From Alphaproteobacteria bacterium (GTDB lineage: Bacteria > Pseudomonadota > Alphaproteobacteria > UBA7985 > JAUIBT01): a stretch of DNA of 64,000 nt. The notes beneath the pieces are model-generated. The model searched no databases. It was not told the DNA's origin and was given only the letters and a program-made list of their open reading frames with translations. Shown one piece after another: positions 25,747 through 33,828 of this stretch. Both the position numbers and the translations under genes were made by a program. The stretch is taken from assembly GCA_030428565.1 (NCBI GenBank), contig JAUIDR010000003.1, positions 62,001 to 126,000 of the forward strand. The letters run 5' to 3'. Each line of letters opens with the position of its first letter. Positions within the stretch are counted from its first letter, which is position 1.

Positions 25747-26603
25747 GCCAGTCCCCGAAACCGTCTGTGATAGAGCCCGACAAGGCGCAAGCTGACAGGG
25801 CACAAGCCGACAGGGCACAAGCCGACGGGGCACAAGCTGACAGGGCACAAGCTGGCACCCCCCAAGCTGGCACCTCCCAAGCTGGCACCCCCCAAGCTGG
25901 CACCCCCCAAGCTGGCACAATGAGCTGGCAAGCCGTGCAGGAAGAAGCTCTGCGCCGTATTCGCTCGCGTCAATGGCTGCCGGGGGAGCAAATCCCGAAC
26001 GAGGCCGAGCTATCGCGTGAGCTGGGTTGTGCGCGGGCCACGGTCAATCGGGCGCTGCGCAATCTGGCCGAAGCCGGGATTTTGGACCGCCGCCGCAAGG
26101 CAGGCACGCGGGTTGCCCTGCATCCGGTGCGCAAAGCCACCCTGGATATTCCGGTCATCCGCCAAGAGATCGAAGGCAAGGCCATGGGCTATAGCTACAC
26201 CTTGCTGTCGCGCCATCTGGGGGTGCCGCCCATGGATCTGCGCGCGCGCCTTCAATCGCCGGCAGGCCAGGCGCAACTTCACGTCAGCGCGCTGCATTTG
26301 GCGGATGGCCGACCCTATGTGTTTGAAGATCGCTGGATCAATCCTCAGGCTGTGCCCGCCGCACTGGATGCTGACTTTGCCCTGCGCAGTGCCAATGAAT
26401 GGCTGATCGAACAGGTGCCGGTTGAAGGTGGTCAGATCTCGTTTTCGGCCAAGACGGCTTCGGACCAAGACGCCGAGATATTGGCCTGTCAAGCGGGCGA
26501 AGGCCTGTTCGTTATCGACCGAACAACCTGGTCAGGCGGGCAAGTCATTACCTTGGTGCGGTTGGTCTTTCATCCCGGTTATCACATGCATACCCGGCTT
26601 TAG
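25743..26603 (+). CDS. hutC: histidine utilization repressor HutC (GntR family) with repeat-rich N-terminus
   Basis: GntR-family repressor that normally senses urocanate and silences the hut genes. The winged helix is ALRRIRSRQWLPGEQIP, NEAELSRELGCARATVNRAL and AGILDRRRKAGTRV, followed by a UTRA ligand domain (HVSALHLADGRPYVFEDRWIN split, and VIDRTTWSGGQVITLVRLVF). If translation begins at the TTG overlapping the hutF stop, the protein is 286 aa, and residues 13-57 are a nine-fold pentapeptide repeat (DRAQA, GTPQA). If it begins at the ATG at 25920, it is 227 aa, near the usual HutC length, and the repeats are a spacer. The frame is open throughout, but no ribosome-binding site is seen before 25920. 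I favour neither firmly. Confidence 0.9.
   Translation: MSQSPKPSVIEPDKAQADRAQADRAQADGAQADRAQAGTPQAGTSQAGTPQAGTPQAGTMSWQAVQEEALRRIRSRQWLPGEQIPNEAELSRELGCARATVNRALRNLAEAGILDRRRKAGTRVALHPVRKATLDIPVIRQEIEGKAMGYSYTLLSRHLGVPPMDLRARLQSPAGQAQLHVSALHLADGRPYVFEDRWINPQAVPAALDADFALRSANEWLIEQVPVEGGQISFSAKTASDQDAEILACQAGEGLFVIDRTTWSGGQVITLVRLVFHPGYHMHTRL
25779..25913. repeat. 15-bp tandem repeat, nine units, at hutF-hutC junction
   Basis: Five units of the type GACAGGGCACAAGCC are followed by four of the type GGCACCCCCCAAGCT; both share the tail C(A/C)CAAGC. Total 135 bp. It is the longest array in the window, with few mismatches within each block, which suggests recent expansion. It keeps the hutC frame open and immediately precedes GGCACAATG, the alternative start. 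Confidence 0.97.
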
Positions 26604-26699
26604 GGGGCACGCGGCGCGTCTCTTCTGCCCCTTGCGCGGCGCGGGCAAGCGGGCTAGCAAGGCGCGAACCTGACCCACACGCCAACCGAAAGCCTGGCC

Positions 26700-27314
26700 A
26701 TGACTATCTATTTGCATCAAAATGACCTGCCGGATGATCTGGCGCTGGGCCCCGTCGTCGCGGTCGATACCGAGGCCATGGGTCTGCGCAACCGTCGCGA
26801 TCGCCTGTGCTTGGCGCAACTATCCGAAGGCAACGGCGATGCCCATCTGGTGCAGTTTTCGGACCGCCAGTTTCAGGCACCCAACCTGGTCAAGCTGTTG
26901 GCGGACCCGGACCGGCTCAAACTGTTCCATTACGCGCGTTTTGATGTGGCTATTCTGAAGGCCTATCTGGGCGTTGAGGTTGCGCCGCTCTATTGCACCA
27001 AGATCGCCTCGCGCCTGGTGCGCACCTATACCGACCGCCACGGCCTGAAGGTCTTGTGTCAGGAGCTGATCGGCGTTGATATTTCCAAGCAACAGCAAAG
27101 TTCGGACTGGGGCGCTGAAACCCTCAGCGATGCGCAACAGGCTTATGCCGCCTCGGATGTGCTCTACCTGCACCGGATCAAGGAGGTGCTGGATACCATG
27201 CTGGAGCGCGAAGGTCGCCGCGAGTTGGCGCAAGCTTGCTTTGACTTCCTGCCGACCCGTGTCGCCCTCGACATGTTGGACTGGGAAGACACCGACATAT
27301 TCGCCCACGCCTAA
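26700..27314 (+). CDS. short ribonuclease D-like 3'-5' exonuclease
   Basis: A 204-residue DEDDy exonuclease domain without HRDC. The acidic residues appear in VVAVDTEAMGL, LFHYARFDVAIL and QAYAASDVLYL. Alphaproteobacteria commonly carry this short RNase D relative just upstream of lptC, as here. It is much shorter than the full RNase D at 9588-10793, so the genome has two paralogues with different domain content. Substrate is unknown; tRNA or other RNA 3'-end trimming is the family expectation. Confidence 0.9.
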   Translation: MTIYLHQNDLPDDLALGPVVAVDTEAMGLRNRRDRLCLAQLSEGNGDAHLVQFSDRQFQAPNLVKLLADPDRLKLFHYARFDVAILKAYLGVEVAPLYCTKIASRLVRTYTDRHGLKVLCQELIGVDISKQQQSSDWGAETLSDAQQAYAASDVLYLHRIKEVLDTMLEREGRRELAQACFDFLPTRVALDMLDWEDTDIFAHA

Positions 27315-27379
27315 AGCTTAGGTTGCAGAGCGCGAAGGGTGTTCGCGGCAAAAAGGGCGTGCAAGGCTGTTGAAAAATG

Positions 27380-27428
27380 CAAATTCGGCAGCCTCCATCC
27401 CATTACCGCTATGGGATCGCCCGATTTG
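27380..27428. promoter_or_regulatory. Nested inverted repeat upstream of lptC
   Basis: Inner perfect arms ATCCCAT (27397-27403) and ATGGGAT (27411-27417) with a 7-bp loop are enclosed by outer arms CAAATTCGG (27380-27388) and CCGATTTG (27421-27428), which pair with one bulged T. No T-run follows, so it is not an intrinsic terminator. Its 3' edge is 18 bp before the lptC ATG at 27447, so it could be a regulator site or a 5'-leader hairpin. Confidence 0.6.
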
Positions 27429-27446
27429 CGGCCTAGATAGGGTGCT

Positions 27447-28082
27447 ATGACCGTCACACAATTGTCCGCGCTGGATTTCTATAGCCTGTGGGTGCGCTTC
27501 CTTCGGGGTGGACTCATCGCGGCCATGGTGCTGGTCTTTGTGTCGCTGCTATTCATCCCTTTGTGGGAGCTACTGCGCTCGCGGAATCTGTGGGTGACAT
27601 TGATCGCGGGCCAGGTCTTGCCCAATCAGCCGGTTGAAAACCCGCGCCTGACCGAAAAAATCGACGATTTTCAATTTGATCTCAGGGCCAAGCGCGCCCT
27701 GCCTCTGACCCAAGATTGGAAGCAGCTGGAGATCATCGACGCGTCGGGTGAGATTACCAATGACGATGGAACGGGCCTGATCGTGCGGGCGCTGAAGGGT
27801 GCCTATGATATGGAAAAGAAGGAAGCCGTGCTGAGCGGCAATGTTGAATTTACCGATATCGACGGTGAATACCGGGTGACTACCACCTCGGCGGTGGTGG
27901 ACTTAGAGAGCGAAACCGTACGGGGCGATGCGCCGGTGACGGTTGAATCGAAAGATTTTCGCGTGCAGGGCGAAGGCTTCTTGGTGGAAGACCGGGGGCA
28001 GCGCGTTGTCATCCAAGGCAAAAGTGAGCTACTGATTTTCGATGAACTGCCGCAAAACCGCGAACAGTTGGCGGGGCAGTAG
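27447..28082 (+). CDS. lptC: LPS export system protein LptC
   Basis: Bitopic inner-membrane protein that hands lipopolysaccharide from LptBFG to LptA. One N-terminal membrane helix (GGLIAAMVLVFVSLLFIPLW, about residues 20-40) is followed by a periplasmic beta-jellyroll. In it, NPRLTEKIDDFQFDLRAKRA, EITNDDGTGLIVRALKGAYD-type stretches and the GNVEFTDIDGEYRVTTTSAVVD pattern are typical of LptC/OstA-like repeats. Length 211 aa fits. It is followed by lptA, 37 bp downstream. Confidence 0.93.
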   Translation: MTVTQLSALDFYSLWVRFLRGGLIAAMVLVFVSLLFIPLWELLRSRNLWVTLIAGQVLPNQPVENPRLTEKIDDFQFDLRAKRALPLTQDWKQLEIIDASGEITNDDGTGLIVRALKGAYDMEKKEAVLSGNVEFTDIDGEYRVTTTSAVVDLESETVRGDAPVTVESKDFRVQGEGFLVEDRGQRVVIQGKSELLIFDELPQNREQLAGQ

Positions 28083-28119
28083 CCGCGGGCTCATGATGCA
28101 CCGCGCGCAAAGGTTGGAT

Positions 28120-29061
28120 ATGATTAAGTTTGTAGAACCGCAACAAGACAAACAAAGCCTGCTTGGTAACGACCAGCCTTGGCGGTCTGGGCTTTGCCGC
28201 TCATCGTTGCTTGTCGCTGGCCTGGTCCTGTTGGCGGCTTGGGCGGCCAGCCCGGCGGTTTGGGGCCAGAGCAAGGACGACCCCATCGCTGTGACCGCCA
28301 CCGAAGGCATCGAGTGGGACCAGCAGCGCAAGGTCTATATCGCCAAAGGCGACGCGGCCGTGCAACAAGGCGAGGTGACGATCCACGCCCAGGAGCTGCG
28401 CGCCTACTATCGCGACGGCAAGGATGTCAATGCCCAAAGCGGCGTCGGTCTGGGCTCTGCCTCGGGCGCGATTCACCGCATTGAGGCGATCGGCGATGTC
28501 TATGTGCGCCTCGACAAAGATCAGCTGTCAGCAGGCAAGATTGTCTACGAGGTCGATAAGGACTTGATGACCGCGACCGGCGGCGAGCCGATCTTTGCCG
28601 CCGGTGATGGCACGACGGTGCAGGCGTCCGAAGCGCTGATCTATGATCCCCAGAACAATCGCGCGCTGGCCAAGGGCAACGTACGGGCCTGGGATAAGGA
28701 AAATCGCCTGAACGCCGACGAGCTGGAATTGCAATTTTCCAGCGAGGGCAGCGGTGGACCTGGCGTGCGTCCGACCGAGATCAAGCAAATTGTGGCGCGT
28801 GGCAATGTGGTGATTGTCCAAGGCGACGCCGCGGCCCAAGCGGATTCTGCGCTCTATGACCCTGAAGAAGAAGCCGCCAAGCTTGAAGGCAATGTGCGCT
28901 TGGTCCAAGACGGCAACGTTTTGACCGGTCAGTATGGCGAGTTTTTCTTCAAGCCTGGTATCGGCCGGATTTTGGCGGTGTCGCCGGGCACCAGCAATCC
29001 GGGCAACAATCAGCGCGTCTTTATCGTTATTAATCCGGCAACGCTCGACGGCGGGAGCTAG
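28120..29061 (+). CDS. lptA: LPS transport periplasmic protein LptA
   Basis: Periplasmic bridge protein of the Lpt machinery. It has an N-terminal export signal (LLVAGLVLLAAWAASPAVWG) and two OstA/LptA-like beta repeats: IEWDQQRKVYIAKGDAAVQQG and ALIYDPQNNRALAKGNVRAW show the strand-turn pattern, repeated again as ARGNVVIVQGDAAAQADSA. At 313 aa it is longer than E. coli LptA (185 aa) but similar to many alphaproteobacterial versions. The start is the ATG at 28120, which has AAAGG at a good distance; 28093 is the alternative. Confidence 0.93.
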   Translation: MIKFVEPQQDKQSLLGNDQPWRSGLCRSSLLVAGLVLLAAWAASPAVWGQSKDDPIAVTATEGIEWDQQRKVYIAKGDAAVQQGEVTIHAQELRAYYRDGKDVNAQSGVGLGSASGAIHRIEAIGDVYVRLDKDQLSAGKIVYEVDKDLMTATGGEPIFAAGDGTTVQASEALIYDPQNNRALAKGNVRAWDKENRLNADELELQFSSEGSGGPGVRPTEIKQIVARGNVVIVQGDAAAQADSALYDPEEEAAKLEGNVRLVQDGNVLTGQYGEFFFKPGIGRILAVSPGTSNPGNNQRVFIVINPATLDGGS

Positions 29062-29069
29062 GGCGAGGC

Positions 29070-31892
29070 ATGGCGGATAGACGCTATAATCGGGGACCGG
29101 ATCGCAGTTTGGACCCGAATGCGAGCAACCCCCTGCGCATGAGCGCGGATGAGCCGATCAGCGTGGCGCAGCGGCAGGCGCTGGACGAGCCGCGCTCTGC
29201 ACCCGGGCCGTCAGGGCGTCCGGCGGGACAGGCGGCGCGCTCGCCGCGCCAAGGGCAAGTGCCAAATCAGGCCCAGAATCAGGCCCAAAATCAGCCCCCG
29301 AATCAAACTCGGCGAGCAGGCCAATATCCGGCGCAAAGGGCCAGGCAACAGGCTGGGCCGGTTCGCGCCGCGACCAAGCAGGCCTCAGGGCCAGGATTGT
29401 GGGATCGCGCTAAAGGGCTCTTGGGCGCAGCGCCGACGCAACCCCAGTCGCGCCAAGCGGCCCAGCAAGAACACGCAAGGCAGCAGCAGGCCCAGCGGCA
29501 ACAGGCCCAGCAGCAACAAGCGCGTCGCGAATGGGAGCAGGCCCAACGGCAGGCTGCTCAACAAGAAGCAGCCCAGCGAGAGGCGGCCCAAAGGGAAGCA
29601 GAAAGGCGCCGCCAGGCTCAGCGCCAAAAAGAGCAACGCCAAAAAGAGCAACGCCAGAACGCGCAACGCCAGCAGGCCCAACGCGAGCACGCACAACGCG
29701 AACGCGCCCGTGCCGAGCAGGAACAGCAAGAACGGGCCCGCCAAGAACGGGTCCGCCAAGAACAGGCTCAACGCGAGCATGAAGAGCGCGAGCGTTTGGC
29801 CTGGGAGCAAGCGCAACGTGAACACGCCAGGCAACAGCAGGCCCAACAACAGCGTGTCCAGCAGGAACGCGCCCAGCAGGAACGGAAAAGGCGCGAGTAC
29901 GCCGCCCAACAGCGCCGCCAGTGGGAGGCCGAGCAGCGCGCGCGACAAGAGCAAGCACAGCGGGCTCAAATGGAGCGTGCAGCCTTCGAGCAGCAGCGTC
30001 AGCAACAGGCCCAGGCCCAGGCCCAGCAAGAGGCTGGCCCATCCCCCACATCGCAGCCTCAACAAGGCGATGGCGGCAAAGGGCGCTTTGCGCGCCGCGT
30101 TGCGGCCCAACGGGGCGAGCCTGCCCGGTCAAGCGAGCCTGCCCGGTCAAGCGGGACTTCCCAGTCAAGCGAGCCTTCCCAGCCAAGCGAGCCTGTCCAG
30201 CCAAGCGCTGGGGGTCAGCCAAACGCGGGTGTCCAAGGCTCAGCCGAAGCGCGGCCCCAAGTTGAGACCCAAAACCCGCAACCAAAGCGAGCCGATGCAC
30301 CCCAGCAACGGACTCAGCGCGCGCAGGTAGAAAAGACCAAGCGAGCAGAAAAAGCGAAGAAATCGCCCAAGGCTGGCAAGCCGCAACGCCAGCAGGCTGA
30401 TGACGCCGCGAACAGCAAACAGGACCACAGCGAGGCCGAAAAGCCACGCAAGAGCGGTGGATTCACGTTGCCTTGGTTTGGGAAGCGGAAGGACAAGACG
30501 ACCAGCGCGGAGGCGGCCTCGCCCGAGCCAGCGTCGATAAGCGAAGCGCCAAAGTCGGTAGAGGGGGCGCAGCCCAAGCAGGCCACGCCAAAGCCTGACC
30601 CGATCCTAGCCGCTCAAGCGGACAAGGCTCCGCCCGCACCAGGCGGTGCGGCCCAGGACAGCAGCGGGACCGAGGCAGCCAAATCAGACACAGACACCGG
30701 CAAGCCAGACACCGGTAAGCCAGACACCGGTAAGCCAGACCTAGGCAATCCGGAGCGGGCAAGCGCGAGCAAGGAGGCAAAGCCAACAGAAGGCGACCAG
30801 ACCTCAGCTGATGCCAAGCCCAGCGCCCCGCCGCCGCCGCCGTTGCCCAAGGCTAAGAAACTGCTGCCGAAAGTAGCGTCCCCGACCAAGGCGGCAGCGG
30901 ACCAAACCGGAACGACGACAGTTCAAGCCGCCGCCGCACAAACCAATCCAAGCGCCGGCAATGGCGCTGAGCCAGCGTTGCCGTCCCAAGAGCAAGCAGC
31001 GCCCGCCCAGCCATCTGGGGCGGCCCCAAGGCCCGTGCCAGAGCCGACGGACCCCACCGCTGCGCCCGCATCACGGCTGATCATCGATGCCCCACGACGC
31101 GCCAGTGCAAAGCCCGCGCGGCCGGCTCGCCGGTCCAATCTGCCCCCCATGCCCGCCCTGGATCGCAATTTTCCGGGCCTAGTCGCGCTTAATTTGCAGA
31201 AGTCATTCGGCAAGCGCAGAGTCTTGCACGACGTCAATATTGGCATTCGCCCAGGCGAGGTCGTCGGCCTGCTAGGCCCGAACGGCGCGGGCAAGACCAC
31301 GAGCTTTTACATCGTCTGCGGTCTGATTCAGGCGGATAAGGGCTATGTTGGCATCAATCAGCGCAACGTCAGTACCCTCCCCATGTATCGGCGCGCCAAG
31401 TTCGGCTTGGGCTACCTGCCGCAAGAAGCCTCGATTTTCCGCGGCTTGACAGTCGAGCAAAACATTATGGCGGCGCTGGAGGTGGTGCAGCCCGACCGTA
31501 AAAAGCGCAAGGCGCGACTGGAAGAGCTGTTGGCCGAATTCTCCATCAGCCACCTGCGCACGGTCAATGCCCTGGCGCTGTCGGGCGGTGAGCGGCGACG
31601 GACCGAGATTGCCCGCTCGCTGGCCAGCAATCCACAGTACATCCTGTTGGACGAGCCCTTCGCGGGCGTCGATCCCATCGCGGTCGGCGATATCCGCAGC
31701 CTGGTCGGTCAGCTCAAGCAACGCGGCATCGGCGTGCTGATCACCGATCACAACGTGCGCGACACGCTCAACGTGGTCGATCGCGCTTACATCATCTATG
31801 ACGGCCGGGTGTTGATGCAGGGCGAGCCTGCTGAAATCGTGCAAGATGAGCGCGTGCGCCAGGTCTATCTGGGCTCGGATTTCGAGCTTTAA
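29070..31892 (+). CDS. lptB: LPS export ABC transporter ATPase LptB with ~690-residue N-terminal extension
   Basis: The C-terminal ~240 residues are a complete LptB: Walker A GPNGAGKTT at 736-744, LSGGERRR from 837, Walker B ILLDEPFAGVDP from 858, the H-loop in LITDHNVRDTLN, and a YLGSDFEL tail. LptB normally is only this domain and powers LPS extraction from the inner membrane. Here it is preceded by about 690 residues in one open frame: a polar start (1-130), a long Gln/Ala/Arg/Glu stretch (about 130-330) with a five-residue period that should be helical, and Pro/Ala/Ser/Lys-rich disordered sequence (330-690). A strong AGGGCGAGG site lies just before the ATG at 29070, 8 bp after lptA. No ribosome-binding site precedes the Met694 that would give a normal LptB. 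So a 940-residue protein is predicted. Confidence 0.93.
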   Translation: MADRRYNRGPDRSLDPNASNPLRMSADEPISVAQRQALDEPRSAPGPSGRPAGQAARSPRQGQVPNQAQNQAQNQPPNQTRRAGQYPAQRARQQAGPVRAATKQASGPGLWDRAKGLLGAAPTQPQSRQAAQQEHARQQQAQRQQAQQQQARREWEQAQRQAAQQEAAQREAAQREAERRRQAQRQKEQRQKEQRQNAQRQQAQREHAQRERARAEQEQQERARQERVRQEQAQREHEERERLAWEQAQREHARQQQAQQQRVQQERAQQERKRREYAAQQRRQWEAEQRARQEQAQRAQMERAAFEQQRQQQAQAQAQQEAGPSPTSQPQQGDGGKGRFARRVAAQRGEPARSSEPARSSGTSQSSEPSQPSEPVQPSAGGQPNAGVQGSAEARPQVETQNPQPKRADAPQQRTQRAQVEKTKRAEKAKKSPKAGKPQRQQADDAANSKQDHSEAEKPRKSGGFTLPWFGKRKDKTTSAEAASPEPASISEAPKSVEGAQPKQATPKPDPILAAQADKAPPAPGGAAQDSSGTEAAKSDTDTGKPDTGKPDTGKPDLGNPERASASKEAKPTEGDQTSADAKPSAPPPPPLPKAKKLLPKVASPTKAAADQTGTTTVQAAAAQTNPSAGNGAEPALPSQEQAAPAQPSGAAPRPVPEPTDPTAAPASRLIIDAPRRASAKPARPARRSNLPPMPALDRNFPGLVALNLQKSFGKRRVLHDVNIGIRPGEVVGLLGPNGAGKTTSFYIVCGLIQADKGYVGINQRNVSTLPMYRRAKFGLGYLPQEASIFRGLTVEQNIMAALEVVQPDRKKRKARLEELLAEFSISHLRTVNALALSGGERRRTEIARSLASNPQYILLDEPFAGVDPIAVGDIRSLVGQLKQRGIGVLITDHNVRDTLNVVDRAYIIYDGRVLMQGEPAEIVQDERVRQVYLGSDFEL
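29265..29312. repeat. 12-bp tandem repeat in lptB N-terminal region
   Basis: Four units on the pattern AATCAGGCCCAG, giving NQAQ-NQAQ-NQPP-NQTR. The unit resembles the AATCAGGG(T/C)GCC array in the Sel1/SPOR gene. Confidence 0.85.
29622..29696. repeat. 15-bp tandem repeat in lptB helical region
   Basis: Units CGCCAAAAAGAGCAA (two identical), then CGCCAGAACGCGCAA, CGCCAGCAGGCCCAA and CGCGAGCACGCACAA. They encode RQKEQ, RQKEQ, RQNAQ, RQQAQ, REHAQ. The five-residue period continues in diverged form to about 29990, so the whole helix may have grown from this unit. Confidence 0.9.
30116..30205. repeat. 18-bp tandem repeat, five units, in lptB
   Basis: Units of the type CGAGCCTGCCCGGTCAAG; copies 1 and 2 are identical and copies 3-5 diverge. 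They encode a six-residue period: EPARSS, EPARSS, GTSQSS, EPSQPS, EPVQPS. Confidence 0.93.
30693..30752. repeat. 15-bp tandem repeat, four units, in lptB
   Basis: GACACCGGCAAGCCA, then GACACCGGTAAGCCA twice, then a diverged unit: DTGKP three times and DLGNP. Confidence 0.92.
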
Positions 31893-32048
31893 GTCGGCCA
31901 CGCCAGGGTGCGGCAGCGGGGGGCTTTCCTTCGCCCTAAACGCGCGCTATCTCATAGCCATGCAAGATTCCTGCCAATTTTATAATCATATCCCGTTTGC
32001 AGCTTTAGCAGGGGCGCCAGCGCCAGCTAAGCGAGGCTAGGTTCGTCT

Positions 32049-33674
32049 ATGGCACTGGGACCGGGCGTTCAGCTCAATCTTAAGCAACAACAGACGCTTG
32101 TCATGACGCCGCAGTTGCAGCAGGCGATTAAGATGCTGCAGCTCAGTCGTTTGGACTTGGCGAGCTATGTCGAAGAAGCCCTGGCCAGCAATCCCTTGCT
32201 CGAGCGCAGCGAAGGCGACGGGGCAAGCGTGGGCGATACCATGCTGCTTGGGGCCGACGGCCTCATGACCCGCATTAGTCAGCATCAAAGCGCCACGAGC
32301 CAAGCCGATGAAACGCGCGCTCGCGATGATGCGGCTAAAACCACGGCGCCGGGTGCCGGGGATGAGGCACCGATCTATCCGCTGGATTGGCGCGAGGATC
32401 AACGCTTGGAGGAGGGAGCCACCACCCGATCGCTGGGGGATGCGGAGGTAATATCCACCCAGGCCTTTGAGCTTAGCGCTGGGCCCAACGCGGCGCTGAC
32501 CCACGACTTTGGCGACCATAATCGCCCGACCGACTTTGCCGAGCCGCAACCCAGCTTGCATCAGCACGTCAGCCAAGCGCTGTCCTTGCTTTTCACCGAT
32601 CCCGTGGACCGAAAGATTGCGGAGAGTCTGTGCCTTTATCTGAGCCCGGCGGGCTATCTGGAGATCGACGCGGACGCCCTAGGCGAGCAATTGGGCGTTG
32701 ATGCGGATCATCTGGAGCGCATCATCGTTACCTGTCAGGAGATGGAGCCCGCGGGGCTGTTTGCTCGTTCGTTGGCCGAATGCCTACGCCTGCAACTGCA
32801 GGACCGCGGGCAGTATTCGGCGCTGCTGGCGCGGGTCTTGGCCGAGCTTGAAACATGGGCGGAGCTGTCGCCGGCCCAAGCAGCACAAAAATTGGATTGC
32901 AGCGAAGCGGCATTTCGCGAGGCCTTGGCAATACTCCGCCGTCTGGACCCCAAGCCCGGTGCCAAATTTGACGCGGGCGATGACGGCCTGTTGGAGGCGG
33001 ATATCTTCTTGCGGCCGGTCGAAGCCGGGGGCTGGCTGGTCGAACTCAACACCAACAATCTGCCGCGCTTACTGGTGAACCAGAGCTTTGCCCAACTCAC
33101 GAGCGTGAGAACAGAGCCCGCCAAGACCCAAGGCGCCGCGAAAAGTGAGTCGCGCCAACAAGACGACCAACGCTATATAAGCGAACAATGGCATTCTGCT
33201 ACCTGTTTGGTGTCTGCATTGGAGCAGCGGGCCACCACCATGTTGCGGGTCGCCTGCGCGTTGGTCGAAGCGCAGTCTGCGTTCTTTGAGCAAGGGCTCT
33301 ATGCGCTCAAGCCTTTGGTACAGCGGCAGCTGGCCGAACGCCTAGACCTTCACGAAAGTACCATCTCACGCGTGTGTGCCAATAAGTATATTTCGACACC
33401 TCGGGGCACCTATGAACTAAAATTCTTTTTTTCGTCTTCTGTGGGCGGCGGTGATGCTGAAGATCAAGGCCAAGCGGCCAAGGCGGTGCAGGCTCACATC
33501 AAGCGCTTGATCGAGCAAGAAGACCGTAAACGCCCCCTGTCCGACGATAAGATCGTTAAACTTTTAGCGTCCGAAAAAATTGGTCTAGCCCGCCGAACCG
33601 TGACCAAATATCGCGAGGCGCTAGGATTTGGCTCTTCGGTACAACGTAAGCGCCAATACGCCGCGCAATCTTGA
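32049..33674 (+). CDS. rpoN: RNA polymerase sigma-54 factor
   Basis: Alternative sigma factor for enhancer-dependent promoters, often nitrogen and carbon genes. Region I is the Gln/Leu-rich start (LKQQQTLVMTPQLQQAIKML). An acidic region II follows, then the core-binding domain. The DNA-binding C-terminus includes LHESTISRVCANKYISTPRG (helix-turn-helix) and the RpoN box at residues 514-523, ARRTVTKYRE, with Thr where most have Ala. Length 541 aa is normal. Conserved order lptB-rpoN-hpf-ptsN. Three short extra stretches around residues 80-170 and 360-380 are low-complexity, typical of variable region II and linkers. Confidence 0.97.
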   Translation: MALGPGVQLNLKQQQTLVMTPQLQQAIKMLQLSRLDLASYVEEALASNPLLERSEGDGASVGDTMLLGADGLMTRISQHQSATSQADETRARDDAAKTTAPGAGDEAPIYPLDWREDQRLEEGATTRSLGDAEVISTQAFELSAGPNAALTHDFGDHNRPTDFAEPQPSLHQHVSQALSLLFTDPVDRKIAESLCLYLSPAGYLEIDADALGEQLGVDADHLERIIVTCQEMEPAGLFARSLAECLRLQLQDRGQYSALLARVLAELETWAELSPAQAAQKLDCSEAAFREALAILRRLDPKPGAKFDAGDDGLLEADIFLRPVEAGGWLVELNTNNLPRLLVNQSFAQLTSVRTEPAKTQGAAKSESRQQDDQRYISEQWHSATCLVSALEQRATTMLRVACALVEAQSAFFEQGLYALKPLVQRQLAERLDLHESTISRVCANKYISTPRGTYELKFFFSSSVGGGDAEDQGQAAKAVQAHIKRLIEQEDRKRPLSDDKIVKLLASEKIGLARRTVTKYREALGFGSSVQRKRQYAAQS

Positions 33675-33828
33675 TCGAGTCGCAGCGATTTTTCTGTGTT
33701 GCGCTCTCACTTTCCGTCGTTTTGCCCTTGTCGGCCCTCTGGAATGCACCCACAGTCTAATTAGGCGCTGGAAAAAGGGCCTTGGCCCGAAACCGCCAGT
33801 TGCCGCATTTTAACGAAAGGAGTGCATT

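Noticed and set aside
25779-25913. CRISPR array
   Set aside because: Units of 15 bp are directly adjacent, with no unique spacers and no cas genes. It is a simple tandem repeat.
29149-30330. Long alternative-frame open frames on both strands across the lptB extension (also 29410-30447 and 29385-30110 minus)
   Set aside because: They are by-products of the repetitive, stop-poor, GC-rich sequence. None has a ribosome-binding site or family match, whereas the lptB frame continues into a perfect LptB domain.
33780-33815. Sigma-54 promoter before hpf (TGGCCC and TTGC)
   Set aside because: The spacing between GG and GC is too long for a -24/-12 promoter.
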